Below are positions 16,398 to 24,787 of a DNA stretch of 25,415 nt, in pieces. The notes beneath the pieces were generated by a model. That model ran no database searches and had not been told where the DNA came from. It worked only from the letters and a program-made list of their open reading frames with translations. Positions within the stretch are counted from its first letter, which is position 1. The number at the start of each line of letters is the position of its first letter. Both the position numbers and the translations under genes were made by a program. Source of the stretch: Thermodesulfobacteriota bacterium. GTDB lineage: Bacteria > Desulfobacterota > DSM-4660 > Desulfatiglandales > Desulfatiglandaceae. The DNA is taken from assembly GCA_028278625.1 (NCBI GenBank), contig JANQDY010000275.1, positions 1-25,415 of the forward strand, written 5' to 3'.

Positions 16398-16440
16398 ATA
16401 TGCGCTATTAAAAGGATTCAAATGAGGAAAGCGCAGACCC

Positions 16441-17217
16441 ATGAATATCCTGGTATGTGTCAAACAGGTTCTCCAATTGGAGGGATTTATCTTTAATGAG
16501 GCGGACCTCAGCAATAGCAACCCCGGGGCCTTCCACAGGTTTTCTTTGAATCGCTTTGATGAATTTGCCCTTGAGCAGGCGGTGCTTATCAGTGAGGCTT
16601 TTGAGGGGGTGCATATCGATGTCATTACGGCGGGCCCCCAGCGGTCGGCACAGGTCTTAAAGCGGGCCCTGGGAATGGGATGTCATGAGGGGATTCATCT
16701 CCTCACCTCCGAGGGAGTTGATCCGGACCAGGCTTCCGTGGCCGCCTGGATCGCGGAATTTGCGGCTGAGCGTCATTACCGACTGATCCTGTGCGGCACC
16801 ATGTCGGAGGATTTCATGTGCGGCCAGGTGGGACCCATGCTGGCGGCCCATCTTCGGTTGCCCCACGCCACCCAGGTGATCGCCATGGAAATCCTCCATG
16901 AACGGGGATTCGTGAGGATCGAGAGGGAGATCGAAGGGGGTGTCCGTGAGGCGGTGGAAATGGATCTGCCGGCCCTATTGTCGCTGCAGCCCGGTATCAA
17001 CAGACCAAGATACCCGTCCCTTTCCAACATGCTGCGGGCCAATAAAAAGGTCTTTCCAACCATTCCCACGGGCTCGCTGTTGCCTTCCGGAACCCTCGTA
17101 ACGCCCATGGCGTTCCGGTTGCCCGCCCATACCCGTCCCTCCAGGTTCTTGAACGGTTCCCCTTCCGGGAAAGCCGATCAACTGGCAGCCATTTTGAAAG
17201 AAAAGAATTTCATTTGA
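16441..17217 (+). CDS. etfB: electron transfer flavoprotein beta subunit
   Basis: Carries electrons from acyl-CoA dehydrogenases as a heterodimer with EtfA; soluble and cytoplasmic. The 258-residue protein begins MNILVCVKQV, the hallmark EtfB start. It contains NRFDEFALEQAV (AMP/FAD domain), ITAGPQRSAQVLKRALGMG, and a later CGTMSEDFMCGQVGPMLAAH block equivalent to the conserved GxxxxD...GP(L)LA segment. The C-terminal 60 residues, rich in Pro and Ser, diverge from common EtfB. The ATG at 16441 is preceded by TGAGGAAAG at a rather long distance. It is followed after 15 bases by etfA. It probably serves one of the local dehydrogenases. Confidence 0.93.
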   Translation: MNILVCVKQVLQLEGFIFNEADLSNSNPGAFHRFSLNRFDEFALEQAVLISEAFEGVHIDVITAGPQRSAQVLKRALGMGCHEGIHLLTSEGVDPDQASVAAWIAEFAAERHYRLILCGTMSEDFMCGQVGPMLAAHLRLPHATQVIAMEILHERGFVRIEREIEGGVREAVEMDLPALLSLQPGINRPRYPSLSNMLRANKKVFPTIPTGSLLPSGTLVTPMAFRLPAHTRPSRFLNGSPSGKADQLAAILKEKNFI

Positions 17218-17232
17218 ACAGGGGTCGAGGAA

Positions 17233-18216
17233 ATGGACATCATGCTCATTGCAGAGGGCCGTGGGGCAGCACTTGATTCGGAAATCCAGGAACTCATCTC
17301 CTTCGGGCGAAGGTTGCAGGGGCTGGGGGCGGGCACCATGGGCCTCTGGCTCCTGGGCGGTGAAGGGGAAGCATTGGCTTATGAAGTGGCTGAAAAATCC
17401 GGTATTTCAGTCACCCTTATTGAAGGAGAAGAACTCAAGGATTATCTCAATGAGGTTTTCTGCCAAGTGATCGCCGCGGAGATAGGGGCGGCTGATCCCT
17501 CCTTTGTGTGCACCAGCCATACCTCCCGGGGGTGGGAGTGGGCCCCGTATGTGGCAGCCCGCATTGGCGCAGCCTGCCTCTGCGGTGTGGACGGCCTTAT
17601 GGAATATGAGGGTCGTTTCTGCTTCCAAAAAGAGATCTATGGGGGCAAGCTCAAGGGGCTCTATGCCGTCAGCGCAGCCACCACGGTCATCACCATACAA
17701 CCGGGAGCCTTTAAGGACGATGGGCCCACGGCATCAACCCAACCGGCATTGGTGACCCGGAAAAGGGTTCATCCGAAGGCACGCCGGTCCCGTTATGGGG
17801 GCCGCAAACAGGCCGTCGCCCACACGACCCGTATCACTTCGGCCCCCGTGATCGTGGCCGTTGGGAACGGTATCGGTGAACCTGATCATATGGAATTGAT
17901 TCACCGGCTTGCGAGACGGCTCCCCAAGGCCGAGGTGGCCGGCACCCGTATCATCTGTGATCGCGGCTGGCTGGGATATGATCGACAGGTGGGGGTCACG
18001 GGGGCCACGGTTTCCCCGGCCCTTTACCTTGCCTTCGGTATTTCCGGTGCCTCCCAACACGTGATGGGAATGAGGGGGGCGGGGCTTGTGGTGGCCGTTA
18101 ACCGGGACAAAAGCGCACCCATTTTCAATGAAGCGGATATCTGCATTGTGGAAGACATCCTTCAGTTCATCCCCCTTTTGGAATCCGCCTGTGAGCGGGC
18201 AATGAACCTTCGGTGA
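17233..18216 (+). CDS. etfA: electron transfer flavoprotein alpha subunit
   Basis: The FAD-binding partner of EtfB, 327 residues. The C-terminal domain holds the diagnostic ETF-alpha signature LYLAFGISGASQH, preceded by GWLGYDRQVGVTGATVSP and followed by AVNRDKSAPIFNEADICIVE. The N-terminal domain carries SRGWEWAPYVAARIGAAC. There is no added ferredoxin domain, so nothing marks it as a bifurcating ETF. The ATG at 17233 follows GAGGAA closely, and spacing to etfB implies one transcript. A probable terminator begins nine bases after its stop. Confidence 0.94.
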   Translation: MDIMLIAEGRGAALDSEIQELISFGRRLQGLGAGTMGLWLLGGEGEALAYEVAEKSGISVTLIEGEELKDYLNEVFCQVIAAEIGAADPSFVCTSHTSRGWEWAPYVAARIGAACLCGVDGLMEYEGRFCFQKEIYGGKLKGLYAVSAATTVITIQPGAFKDDGPTASTQPALVTRKRVHPKARRSRYGGRKQAVAHTTRITSAPVIVAVGNGIGEPDHMELIHRLARRLPKAEVAGTRIICDRGWLGYDRQVGVTGATVSPALYLAFGISGASQHVMGMRGAGLVVAVNRDKSAPIFNEADICIVEDILQFIPLLESACERAMNLR

Positions 18217-18224
18217 CTGACCAG

Positions 18225-18251
18225 AAAAGGTCTGACCAAGACGCCTTTTTT
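18225..18251 (+). terminator. probable intrinsic terminator after etfA
   Basis: AAAAG and GTCT pair with AGAC and CTTTT around a five-base loop, with a two-base bulge, and the 3' arm runs into six consecutive T (18246-18251). The stem is only moderately GC-rich, so efficiency is uncertain. Confidence 0.5.
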
Positions 18252-18442
18252 CAGGCCGTTGTCACAAAGATCTCCCTGTTTCTACTTCCAGGGACTTGAA
18301 ATTGGGCGGCATTTCGGATATTCATTTAAGAGAGTGAACGGGGATCGGAAGAACACCATCATAATGTCAGTTGTTAATTCCCCTTGCCCGGTCAAAAAAA
18401 TGCGGGTCATTCAGTATCGATATCCGGAGGGTACCGGTAAAA

Positions 18443-20740
18443 ATGATTGTCGCCCGGCATCTCGAAAGACAGGCCACTGAAAGACGGGATAAAGCAGCGG
18501 TCATCTGCAATGATATAACGCTTACCTTTTCAGAACTGAATACTCTGGCCAATCGATTGGCCCTCTGGTTGAGCGCTCGCAACACCAAAAAAGGTGACAG
18601 CGCCATCCTGCTCCTGCCCAACTGTTCTGAGTTCTCCGTTGCCTATTTTGCACTGATGAAGATTGGGGCCATTGCCGTTATTCTGGATTTTCGGCTCAGC
18701 CCCCGTGAAATCACGCCCCTTTTTGAAGAAACCGGCGCCGGGGTCTTAATCACCCATACCAAACAGAATACCTTTGCCGCCCGAATGCTCCGTGAAAAAT
18801 CGGAAACCCTGAAATGGGTCATCGTGGTGGAAGGGGAAAAGAGCGTGGGTGATGGAATGGTTTCTTTTGGTGATATCGTTCGAAAAGGCGACAGCGAAAA
18901 TCCGGATGTTTCATTAAATGATGCTGATGAATGCCTATACCTTTACACCTCCGGAACCACGGGAAGACCGAAAGGGGTTGTGCTCACTTTTGCCCACATG
19001 GGCTTCTATCCAGAAACCATGGAAGCTTTTCTTCCCGTTGACGAAAAGGATATCGAAGGGTGTGTGCTTCCCATGAGCCACATCTCCGGACCGGTGGTGC
19101 TGAATCTCATGGCGGTTATTGGCATGACCCTCGTTATCATCGATGAGATCCGGCCCAAAAAGATTCTCGAGGAACTGGAGCGGAACCGGGTGACCTTCTT
19201 TCATGCGGTCCCGCCCATTTTTCAGATGATTCTGAACCTTCCCAGCCGCGATCGGTATGACCTTATAGACCTCCGTTTTATTGCCATGATGGGGACCGTG
19301 GTTCCAGAAGAAATCATGGAAGATTGGCTAAAAGCCTATCCCCATACCGTGGCCCTTCAGGGTTACGGTGCCACGGAGACTTCCCCGCTGCTGACCCTTA
19401 CCCGTTACGAAGACGCTCCCCATAAGATGGCGAGCGCCGGCAGGGCGGCCCCGGGGATTGAGATCAGAATCGTGGACAAGGAGGGCCGCTGGTTGAAACC
19501 ATGGGAGGTGGGAGAAGTGATCGCTCAAGGGCCTCAGGTCATGAAAGGCTATTTCAAGAATCCCAGGGCCACGGCCCGGAAAATCAAAAACGGGTGGTAT
19601 TATACGGGGGATCTTGGGAAGCTCGACCAGGACGGTTACCTCTATATTTTGGGACGGGCCGATGATATGATCATCAGCGGCGGAATGAATATCTATCCTT
19701 CCGAGGTGGAAAACGTTTTGTGCACCCATAAAAAAGTGGCCGAGGCGGCGGTGGTGGGAATTCGTAATCCGGAAAGAGGGGCGGTATTGAAAGCCAGCAT
19801 CGTTCCAAAGGTGGGCGAAAACCTGAGCAGGAAAGAGATCCTCAAATTCCTGAGAGAACGGCTGGCAAGTTTCAAAATCCCCAAAATCGTTGAGTTTAGA
19901 GAGAGCCTGCCCCGGTCTCGCACCGGGAAAGTGGTCAAGAAACAGCTGAGGGATCAGGAAGGGGATCTGAAAAGATTTAAGACATTTGTTGCCGATCACA
20001 ATAAACTCCTGGGACCGCTGGTCCTCATCTTTGTCTGGTTTCTGGTGACCGTGACGGGCATGGTGGACCCTTTCTTCCTTCCTTCACCCGTAAAAGTGGG
20101 AAAGGAATTGATCGCGCTCCTCAGTCAAAGCGTCACCTATGAACATCTTTTCATGACATTCTACCGAATGATGGCAGGTTACATTGCCGCGATCTTCATC
20201 GGGGTTCCCATGGGCATTGTTCTGGGATATTGGGAAAAGGTGTATGAATCCGTGGAGTTCATCATCGATTTCTTCCGTTCTTTTCCCGCCACCGCCATGT
20301 TTCCTTTGTTCATGCTGGCCTTCGGCATCGGCGACGGCAGCAAGATCGGCCTGGTGGTTTTCGGATGCTCTCTCCTGATCGTGGTGAACACCACCTACGG
20401 GGTGCGTTCCTGCAGCCGAACCCGAAAAAGGGCGGCCCAAGCCATGAAGGCATCGGAGGCGTATATCATGGCGAAGGTGGTTTTTCCGGAAGCGCTTCCC
20501 CAGACCTTTGCGGGATTGCGCCTGGCCCTTTCCCTGAGCCTGATTATCATGGTGGTGCTCGAAATGTTCATCGGCACCAGAAGAGGGCTGGGGTTTTTGA
20601 TTTACAATGCGCACATGACCTACCAGATTTCGGAGATGTACGCGTTTATTGTGATGGCCGGTCTAATCGGTTATTTCATCAACCAGGGGTTTGTGAAAAT
20701 GGAGAATAAACTGATTCATTGGAGTGGCAAGGCCGGATGA
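18443..20740 (+). CDS. acyl-CoA ligase-ABC transporter permease fusion protein
   Basis: One continuous 765-residue frame joins two complete proteins. Residues 1-505 are an AMP-forming acyl-CoA ligase with YTSGTTGRPKG (168-178), GYGATETSP (307-315), GWYYTGD (384-390), GRADDMIISGG (404-414) and the catalytic Lys496 in RTGKVVKK. Residues 520-765 are an SsuC/TauC-type permease with about six membrane helices and an EAA-loop-like segment (AAQAMKASEAYIMAKVVFPE, about 664-683). There is no stop between them and no good internal start. An SsuC-type permease has a cytoplasmic N-terminus, so the ligase would sit beside the channel exit. The binding-protein and ATPase genes follow, with no other permease. 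The ATG at 18443 lies 12 bases after GGAGG. A lost stop or assembly error remains possible. Confidence 0.88.
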   Translation: MIVARHLERQATERRDKAAVICNDITLTFSELNTLANRLALWLSARNTKKGDSAILLLPNCSEFSVAYFALMKIGAIAVILDFRLSPREITPLFEETGAGVLITHTKQNTFAARMLREKSETLKWVIVVEGEKSVGDGMVSFGDIVRKGDSENPDVSLNDADECLYLYTSGTTGRPKGVVLTFAHMGFYPETMEAFLPVDEKDIEGCVLPMSHISGPVVLNLMAVIGMTLVIIDEIRPKKILEELERNRVTFFHAVPPIFQMILNLPSRDRYDLIDLRFIAMMGTVVPEEIMEDWLKAYPHTVALQGYGATETSPLLTLTRYEDAPHKMASAGRAAPGIEIRIVDKEGRWLKPWEVGEVIAQGPQVMKGYFKNPRATARKIKNGWYYTGDLGKLDQDGYLYILGRADDMIISGGMNIYPSEVENVLCTHKKVAEAAVVGIRNPERGAVLKASIVPKVGENLSRKEILKFLRERLASFKIPKIVEFRESLPRSRTGKVVKKQLRDQEGDLKRFKTFVADHNKLLGPLVLIFVWFLVTVTGMVDPFFLPSPVKVGKELIALLSQSVTYEHLFMTFYRMMAGYIAAIFIGVPMGIVLGYWEKVYESVEFIIDFFRSFPATAMFPLFMLAFGIGDGSKIGLVVFGCSLLIVVNTTYGVRSCSRTRKRAAQAMKASEAYIMAKVVFPEALPQTFAGLRLALSLSLIIMVVLEMFIGTRRGLGFLIYNAHMTYQISEMYAFIVMAGLIGYFINQGFVKMENKLIHWSGKAG

Positions 20741-20803
20741 TGCACCGGACGCCTAAAAGGGCTTTGTCCCGGGTGTTAAACCATGGAAAAGGAGGTCGAT
20801 GAA

Positions 20804-21751
20804 ATGAAAAAGGCTTTCAAATTGATCCTGGCGGGATTGCTTCTGGTCGCAGTGTCCGGGCCCATGGGTGCAAATGCAGAAACCATCAAAATCGGCTATC
20901 TGCCGTTGGTCATGAGCCTGCCCACCTTTGTGGCGGCTGAAAAAGGGTATTTTATTGATCAAGGTCTTGATGTTGAGCTGGTGCCCTTTCAGTCCGGAAC
21001 CGCCATCATTGACGCACTGGTGGCCAATCGGATACAGGCCGACTGCGGCAGCGCCATTTCAGGCCACTGGTTTGCCGAACAGAATGTGCCGGGAAAGTTC
21101 AAGATTTTTCTCGTCTACGGCCCGGACAACCCCGATGACCATACGTTTGTGGTGGTGGTCAAGCAGGATGCACAAATCAACGATTTCAAGGATTTCAAGG
21201 GAAAACGGGTCGGTCATTTTCCGGGGGCCACCAGTCGGGCGCTGGCCAAGGCGGTCATTCGTACCCAACTGGATCCCGACAGTGTCAATTTCGTGGAAAT
21301 CCCGCCGCCCAACATGGTTCCAGCCCTCGCTGCCGGTCAGGTCGACGCCTTCTTTACCCCTGAACCCCTGGGCATGATAGCGGTCTCAAAGAAGATGGGG
21401 AGATACCTGATGGCGCATCCGGTATCCGTCTTGAATCTCAAACGAGGATATCCAGGGGGGGCCTTTTCCATTTCTTCAAGATTCCTTATGAAGCATCCGG
21501 ATAAGGCTGCAAAAATCAGGGCAGCCATTGAAAAAGGGGTCGATTTCATTCGCACCCACGAAAAGGCGGCAAGAGGTTTTCTCGAAAAATACACGCGCCT
21601 GCCCAAGCCCGTTGCCATGCGGATCCCCTTTGACAAGTGGATTAAGGTAGGTGAACTGGATAAACTGGCAGGGGAAGACTATTTTGGCGTCCTCCATAAG
21701 GAAGGGGCCTATAAGAAACAGATGGACACCACAAACCTCTATTGGGAATAG
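20804..21751 (+). CDS. SsuA/NrtA-type ABC transporter substrate-binding protein
   Basis: A periplasmic binding protein of the sulfonate/nitrate/thiamine-precursor-like (NMT1) class, 315 residues. The signal peptide is residues 1-25 ending ANA|E. The mature start TIKIGYLPLVMSLPTFVAAE is the classic first strand and loop. Further blocks are LVANRIQADCGSAISGHW, FKGKRVGHFPGATSRALAKA and AALAAGQVDAFFTPEPLG-like text. The ATG at 20804 is placed by a near-perfect AAGGAGGT seven bases upstream; the ATG at 20783 would start before that site. It follows the ligase-permease fusion by 63 bases and precedes the ATPase by 21 bases. The ligand cannot be told from sequence; a carboxylate is plausible because of the fused ligase. 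Confidence 0.92.
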   Translation: MKKAFKLILAGLLLVAVSGPMGANAETIKIGYLPLVMSLPTFVAAEKGYFIDQGLDVELVPFQSGTAIIDALVANRIQADCGSAISGHWFAEQNVPGKFKIFLVYGPDNPDDHTFVVVVKQDAQINDFKDFKGKRVGHFPGATSRALAKAVIRTQLDPDSVNFVEIPPPNMVPALAAGQVDAFFTPEPLGMIAVSKKMGRYLMAHPVSVLNLKRGYPGGAFSISSRFLMKHPDKAAKIRAAIEKGVDFIRTHEKAARGFLEKYTRLPKPVAMRIPFDKWIKVGELDKLAGEDYFGVLHKEGAYKKQMDTTNLYWE

Positions 21752-21772
21752 CCCCCTTGAGGCACTCTGGCC

Positions 21773-22597
21773 ATGGCAAGTCGCACTCCCTACCTCCATG
21801 TTCGCGGCGTCAGCAAGCACTACGATACGGCCCCTGATCCGCGGCTGGGGAGCGGTGCGCTGCGCGTGCTGGACAATATCTCTTTTACGGCCCAAAAAGG
21901 GGAATTCGTCACCATTGTGGGCCCCAACGGGTGTGGGAAGACCACTTTTTTCGGCCTGCTGGCCGGCATCGAAGAGATGGATTACGGCACCATCCGCATC
22001 GGCGGCAAGACCATCCAGGAAGCAAAAATCGGATACGTGTTTCAGAATTACCGGGAATCTCTCTTCCCGTGGCTCACCTGTATGGGAAACCTGATGGTGC
22101 CGCTGGAATTAAACGGCGTCCCCAGAAGAAAGCGGAAGCAAAAGGCGGAAGAATTCCTCTGGCAGCTCAACATGACCATCCGGGAGGATGCCTACCCTTA
22201 TGAGTTGAGCGGCGGCCAGCAGCAGATGCTCAGCATCCTGCGGAGTCTGATCTACGAGCCGGACATTCTGCTTCTGGACGAACCTTTCAGTTCCCTCGAT
22301 TTTCAGACCACCCTGTACCTCTATGACAGAATCATGGAGGTGTGGGAGAAAACAGGGATCACCATCCTTTTCATCAGCCATAACATTCACGAAGCGGTTT
22401 TCTTGGCGGACAAGGTGGTGGTCCTGAGCAAGCGGCCCGCACGGATTGTCGAGGTCATCGAAACCAATCTTCCCCGTCCCAGGCGCTATGAAATGCGTCA
22501 GAGCAGTGGGTTCGTGGAGGTGCGTAATCGTGTGATGGAGCTGTTCCGTGAAGAAATCATGGACAGTCTTCTCTTCATGGAATTAAGCGGCTTTTAA
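21773..22597 (+). CDS. SsuB/TauB/NrtD-type ABC transporter ATP-binding protein
   Basis: The cytoplasmic ATPase for the fused permease, 274 residues. Walker A is GPNGCGKTT, the Q-loop is in YVFQNYRESLFPW, the signature is LSGGQQQMLSILRSL, Walker B is ILLLDEPFSSLD and the switch His is in FISHNIHEAVFLAD. The N-terminal stretch contains a short insertion (DTAPDPRLGSGA) before LDNISFTAQKGE. The closest classes serve sulfonate, taurine, nitrate or pyrimidine-precursor uptake. The ATG at 21773 has only a weak GAGG ten bases away. Spacing of 21 bases from the binding protein and 13 bases to the acyltransferase suggests one operon. Confidence 0.93.
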   Translation: MASRTPYLHVRGVSKHYDTAPDPRLGSGALRVLDNISFTAQKGEFVTIVGPNGCGKTTFFGLLAGIEEMDYGTIRIGGKTIQEAKIGYVFQNYRESLFPWLTCMGNLMVPLELNGVPRRKRKQKAEEFLWQLNMTIREDAYPYELSGGQQQMLSILRSLIYEPDILLLDEPFSSLDFQTTLYLYDRIMEVWEKTGITILFISHNIHEAVFLADKVVVLSKRPARIVEVIETNLPRPRRYEMRQSSGFVEVRNRVMELFREEIMDSLLFMELSGF

Positions 22598-22610
22598 GGA
22601 AGGTCTATTC

Positions 22611-23528
22611 GTGGGTTTAAAACGGCTCAAACCCCTTGAAAAGAGAATCACCAAAACGGTGCTGGACGCGGTATTGTCCCGTCTGAAAGGGGATATGGAT
22701 TTTACGCGCACCTGCCGCAGGGCCGCGGTCATTTCGCGGCTGGGTCTCACCCTTATGAGGCCCAGGAGAAGACTGCTTTTAAGCAATCTTGCCATCGCCC
22801 TTCCCGAATCTTCGCAATCGACCCGTAAAAGGATCGCGGACCGGATTGTGGCCCATATCGGCAGCGGGTTCGTGGACCTTTTTTACCACGCCTATCACCC
22901 GGAACTGATTCCAGACCACGTAAGGGAAGAGGAAAACGGCGTCATGGATGAGGTTCTGGCCAAGGGCCGGGGATGTATTGTGGCAACGGGGCATATGGGC
23001 ATGTTTCCCTGGATCGGCATTCCCATTGTGGCCCGGGGATTCCAGTTCGCCCCCGTTGCCAGGGACCCCCATGAAGAAACACTGAAGAATGCGTTTAAGG
23101 ACGCCAGAACCCGGATCGGCTACCAAAGCATTTCCGACCGGCAGCCGCTGACGGTTTTAAGGGAGACCAGAAAGATCCTTAAAGAAGGCGGGGCCGTGAT
23201 GATTACCTTTGACATGCATCCCGCCGGAAGAGGCGGGCTTTTGGTGGATTTCATGGGCCGGAAAACACCCATGTTCAGCTATGTCGTGAGGCTGGCCGCC
23301 AAGACCGGTGCGCCGCTGGTACCGGCCCATGCCATCCTGGAACCGGGTGAATTTAACCACCGAATCATCTTTCACCCCCCCATGACAGTCCCCCCCGAAG
23401 CGGCCGAAGAAGATCATCCCCAAACCGCGGTGCTGCTTCAGGAACTGGCCCACTGGCTGGCAAACATCATTCGACGCCACCCGGACCAGTGGTGGGGCAT
23501 ATACCGCCGCTGGCGCCCAACGGACTAG
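22611..23528 (+). CDS. LpxL/HtrB-like lysophospholipid (lipid A-type) acyltransferase family protein
   Basis: A 305-residue protein of the bacterial lipid A acyltransferase fold. Supporting blocks are RRRLLLSNLAIALPE (the NL..alP motif), IVATGHMGMFPWIG, ITFDMHPAGRGGLLVDFMGR and FSYVVRLAAKTGAPLVPA, ending PDQWWGIYRRWRP. In LpxL-type enzymes the core motif is HX4(D/E), typically GHxGNWE; here it reads His128-Met-Gly-Met-Phe-Pro133, so the acidic residue is replaced by proline. It may be catalytically altered or use another acid. Unlike E. coli LpxL it shows no obvious N-terminal membrane helix. The start is GTG 22611 with AAGGAAGG upstream. Position at the end of the ligase-permease operon suggests a link with acyl-group use, but its substrate is unknown. 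Confidence 0.8.
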   Translation: MGLKRLKPLEKRITKTVLDAVLSRLKGDMDFTRTCRRAAVISRLGLTLMRPRRRLLLSNLAIALPESSQSTRKRIADRIVAHIGSGFVDLFYHAYHPELIPDHVREEENGVMDEVLAKGRGCIVATGHMGMFPWIGIPIVARGFQFAPVARDPHEETLKNAFKDARTRIGYQSISDRQPLTVLRETRKILKEGGAVMITFDMHPAGRGGLLVDFMGRKTPMFSYVVRLAAKTGAPLVPAHAILEPGEFNHRIIFHPPMTVPPEAAEEDHPQTAVLLQELAHWLANIIRRHPDQWWGIYRRWRPTD

Positions 23529-23558
23529 CGCCAGCGCTCATAAAAAAATCCTTGGCCT

Positions 23559-24776
23559 TTATTCAAACCGGTAAAGTTGGGCCTTGGGGATGAGGGCACG
23601 AGTGATGTGCCTCAAAGAATCGTCTTGGCTCTTTTTGCACAGGACACGAATTCTGTTGATCAGTTTGGCTGCCAAGGTCTCCCCCCAGAACCATTCCGCC
23701 AGAGACCTGCTGTCCTTCGGTTGGCCGGGCTGGATCGTAACCGCCTCAAAGTAGTACGCTTTCAGGTCTTCCACCGACATTCTGACGGTCGTGCCCCGTG
23801 AGATGTCCCCGGTGACTTCCATCGTTGAACCATTTTTCAGGAAACCTATGAGCTTATCCAACAATTCTTCCAGGCCGGCTTCCGATGACGTGGCAGTGGT
23901 ACGCCCCCGCTTTTCCCTGGCGAGATCATACCAGCTTCTCATCTGTGAGAATTCCTCTTTGAAAAGCGCTATGAGTTGATCCAGAGCCGTGATGGGTTCG
24001 GTGTGCTTGTGGAAATCAACCGGGCAGGCGGGGGGGCCGCCATAGGTCTGATCATCCGGCGCTTCTTCGGTGAATTCCGCCAAGACCGGTCCACTTGGAG
24101 AATTGAGCAGTTTAAGGGTTTCCATCAGAACACGGGTTTGAAAAGCTTCATCGTTGGGCACGCCAAGGGGACGGCCCAGGTCAAAAGGGACCCACAGGGC
24201 ACGGGGAGGCCTGATTTGTTCGGTATGTTCCCGAATGAGGCTGATCTGTGTGGTCGAAAGCCCTTCGTCTTCAAGATAGTGCGACAGCCCGCCCACGGCG
24301 CGCGTACAATGGGGTCAGACCGGCACCAGCAGTACGGCGTCGACGCCGTCGTTTTTCAAAATGCGGGCCAGGTTTCTGGCGGCCGATGCCATCTTCTTCG
24401 GTTCAGTGGCCCCCATAAACGCATAATGGTAATCGGCAACGCTGCCGATAATACCGTTTTCGGCCAGCTGCCTCAGCCTTTCAAGCGGGAGAATCACATT
24501 CAGATCCTGTTGAAAGCCGGTCCGGTCAAAATTTGTAGAGACGTGACTCATGACGATATCACCGGGTTGTGTATCCCCCGGTATGATGCGATAGTCAGAA
24601 GCGCCCGGTTCAAAGGGCCGGTCTCCCCTTCGATGAATACCGGCACTGGACACGATGGCGATACGGCAATTGTCCAGTGCGGGCGGTGTTGCCCACGGGG
24701 TTGTGTTAAAAGTAGGGCACGGGAGAGAGATAAGGTAATCTCTTTCCGCCTCGGTCATTCGGTCCAATCGTGCCAT
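23559..24776 (-). CDS. GrdB-like reductase selenoprotein with in-frame UGA (Sec154)
   Basis: Read through the TGA at 24315-24317, this is one 405-residue protein of the glycine/betaine/sarcosine/D-proline reductase selenoprotein B family. Without read-through it would end after 153 residues. The frame continues as Sec-P-H-C-T-R-A-V-G-G-L, giving a UxxC redox motif; I recall family members with CPHC at this point. N-terminal blocks are LPCPTFNTTPW, IAIVSSAGIHRRGD and VIGS-like IIGSVADYHYAFMG; downstream is LWVPFDLGRPLGVPNDEAFQ. The ATG at 24776 follows GAGGTGATC and lies 11 bases after the upstream gene's stop, preferred over ATG 24830, which overlaps that gene. The last 150 residues are poorly conserved by eye. 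Substrate unknown; no GrdA/GrdC partners are in the window. Confidence 0.85.
24279..24308 (-). promoter_or_regulatory. candidate bacterial SECIS hairpin after the UGA
   Basis: Counting U of UGA as 1, bases 11-12 (GU) can pair with 38-39, 15-17 (GCG) with 35-37, and 19-21 (GCC) with 29-31, leaving apical loop GUGGGCG at 22-28. A loop opening with GU about 20 bases after UGA resembles the E. coli fdhF element. The stem is interrupted and was folded by hand only, so this is tentative. Confidence 0.4.
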
Positions 24777-24787
24777 GATCACCTCAT

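Noticed and set aside
18296..18324. Possible promoter TTGAAA-17-TATTCA before the fusion gene
   Set aside because: The -10 matches consensus at only three positions; a promoter is expected somewhere in 18252-18442, but this one is not convincing.
23529..23556. Possible bidirectional terminator between the acyltransferase and the selenoprotein
   Set aside because: The only palindrome (AGCGCCAGCGCT) has a very short stem or loop, and the adjacent A/T run is not placed correctly for either strand with confidence.
23559..24296. Separate gene starting at GTG 24296
   Set aside because: The reading continues upstream in frame through conserved residues to the UGA, and no ribosome site precedes the GTG; selenocysteine read-through explains it better.
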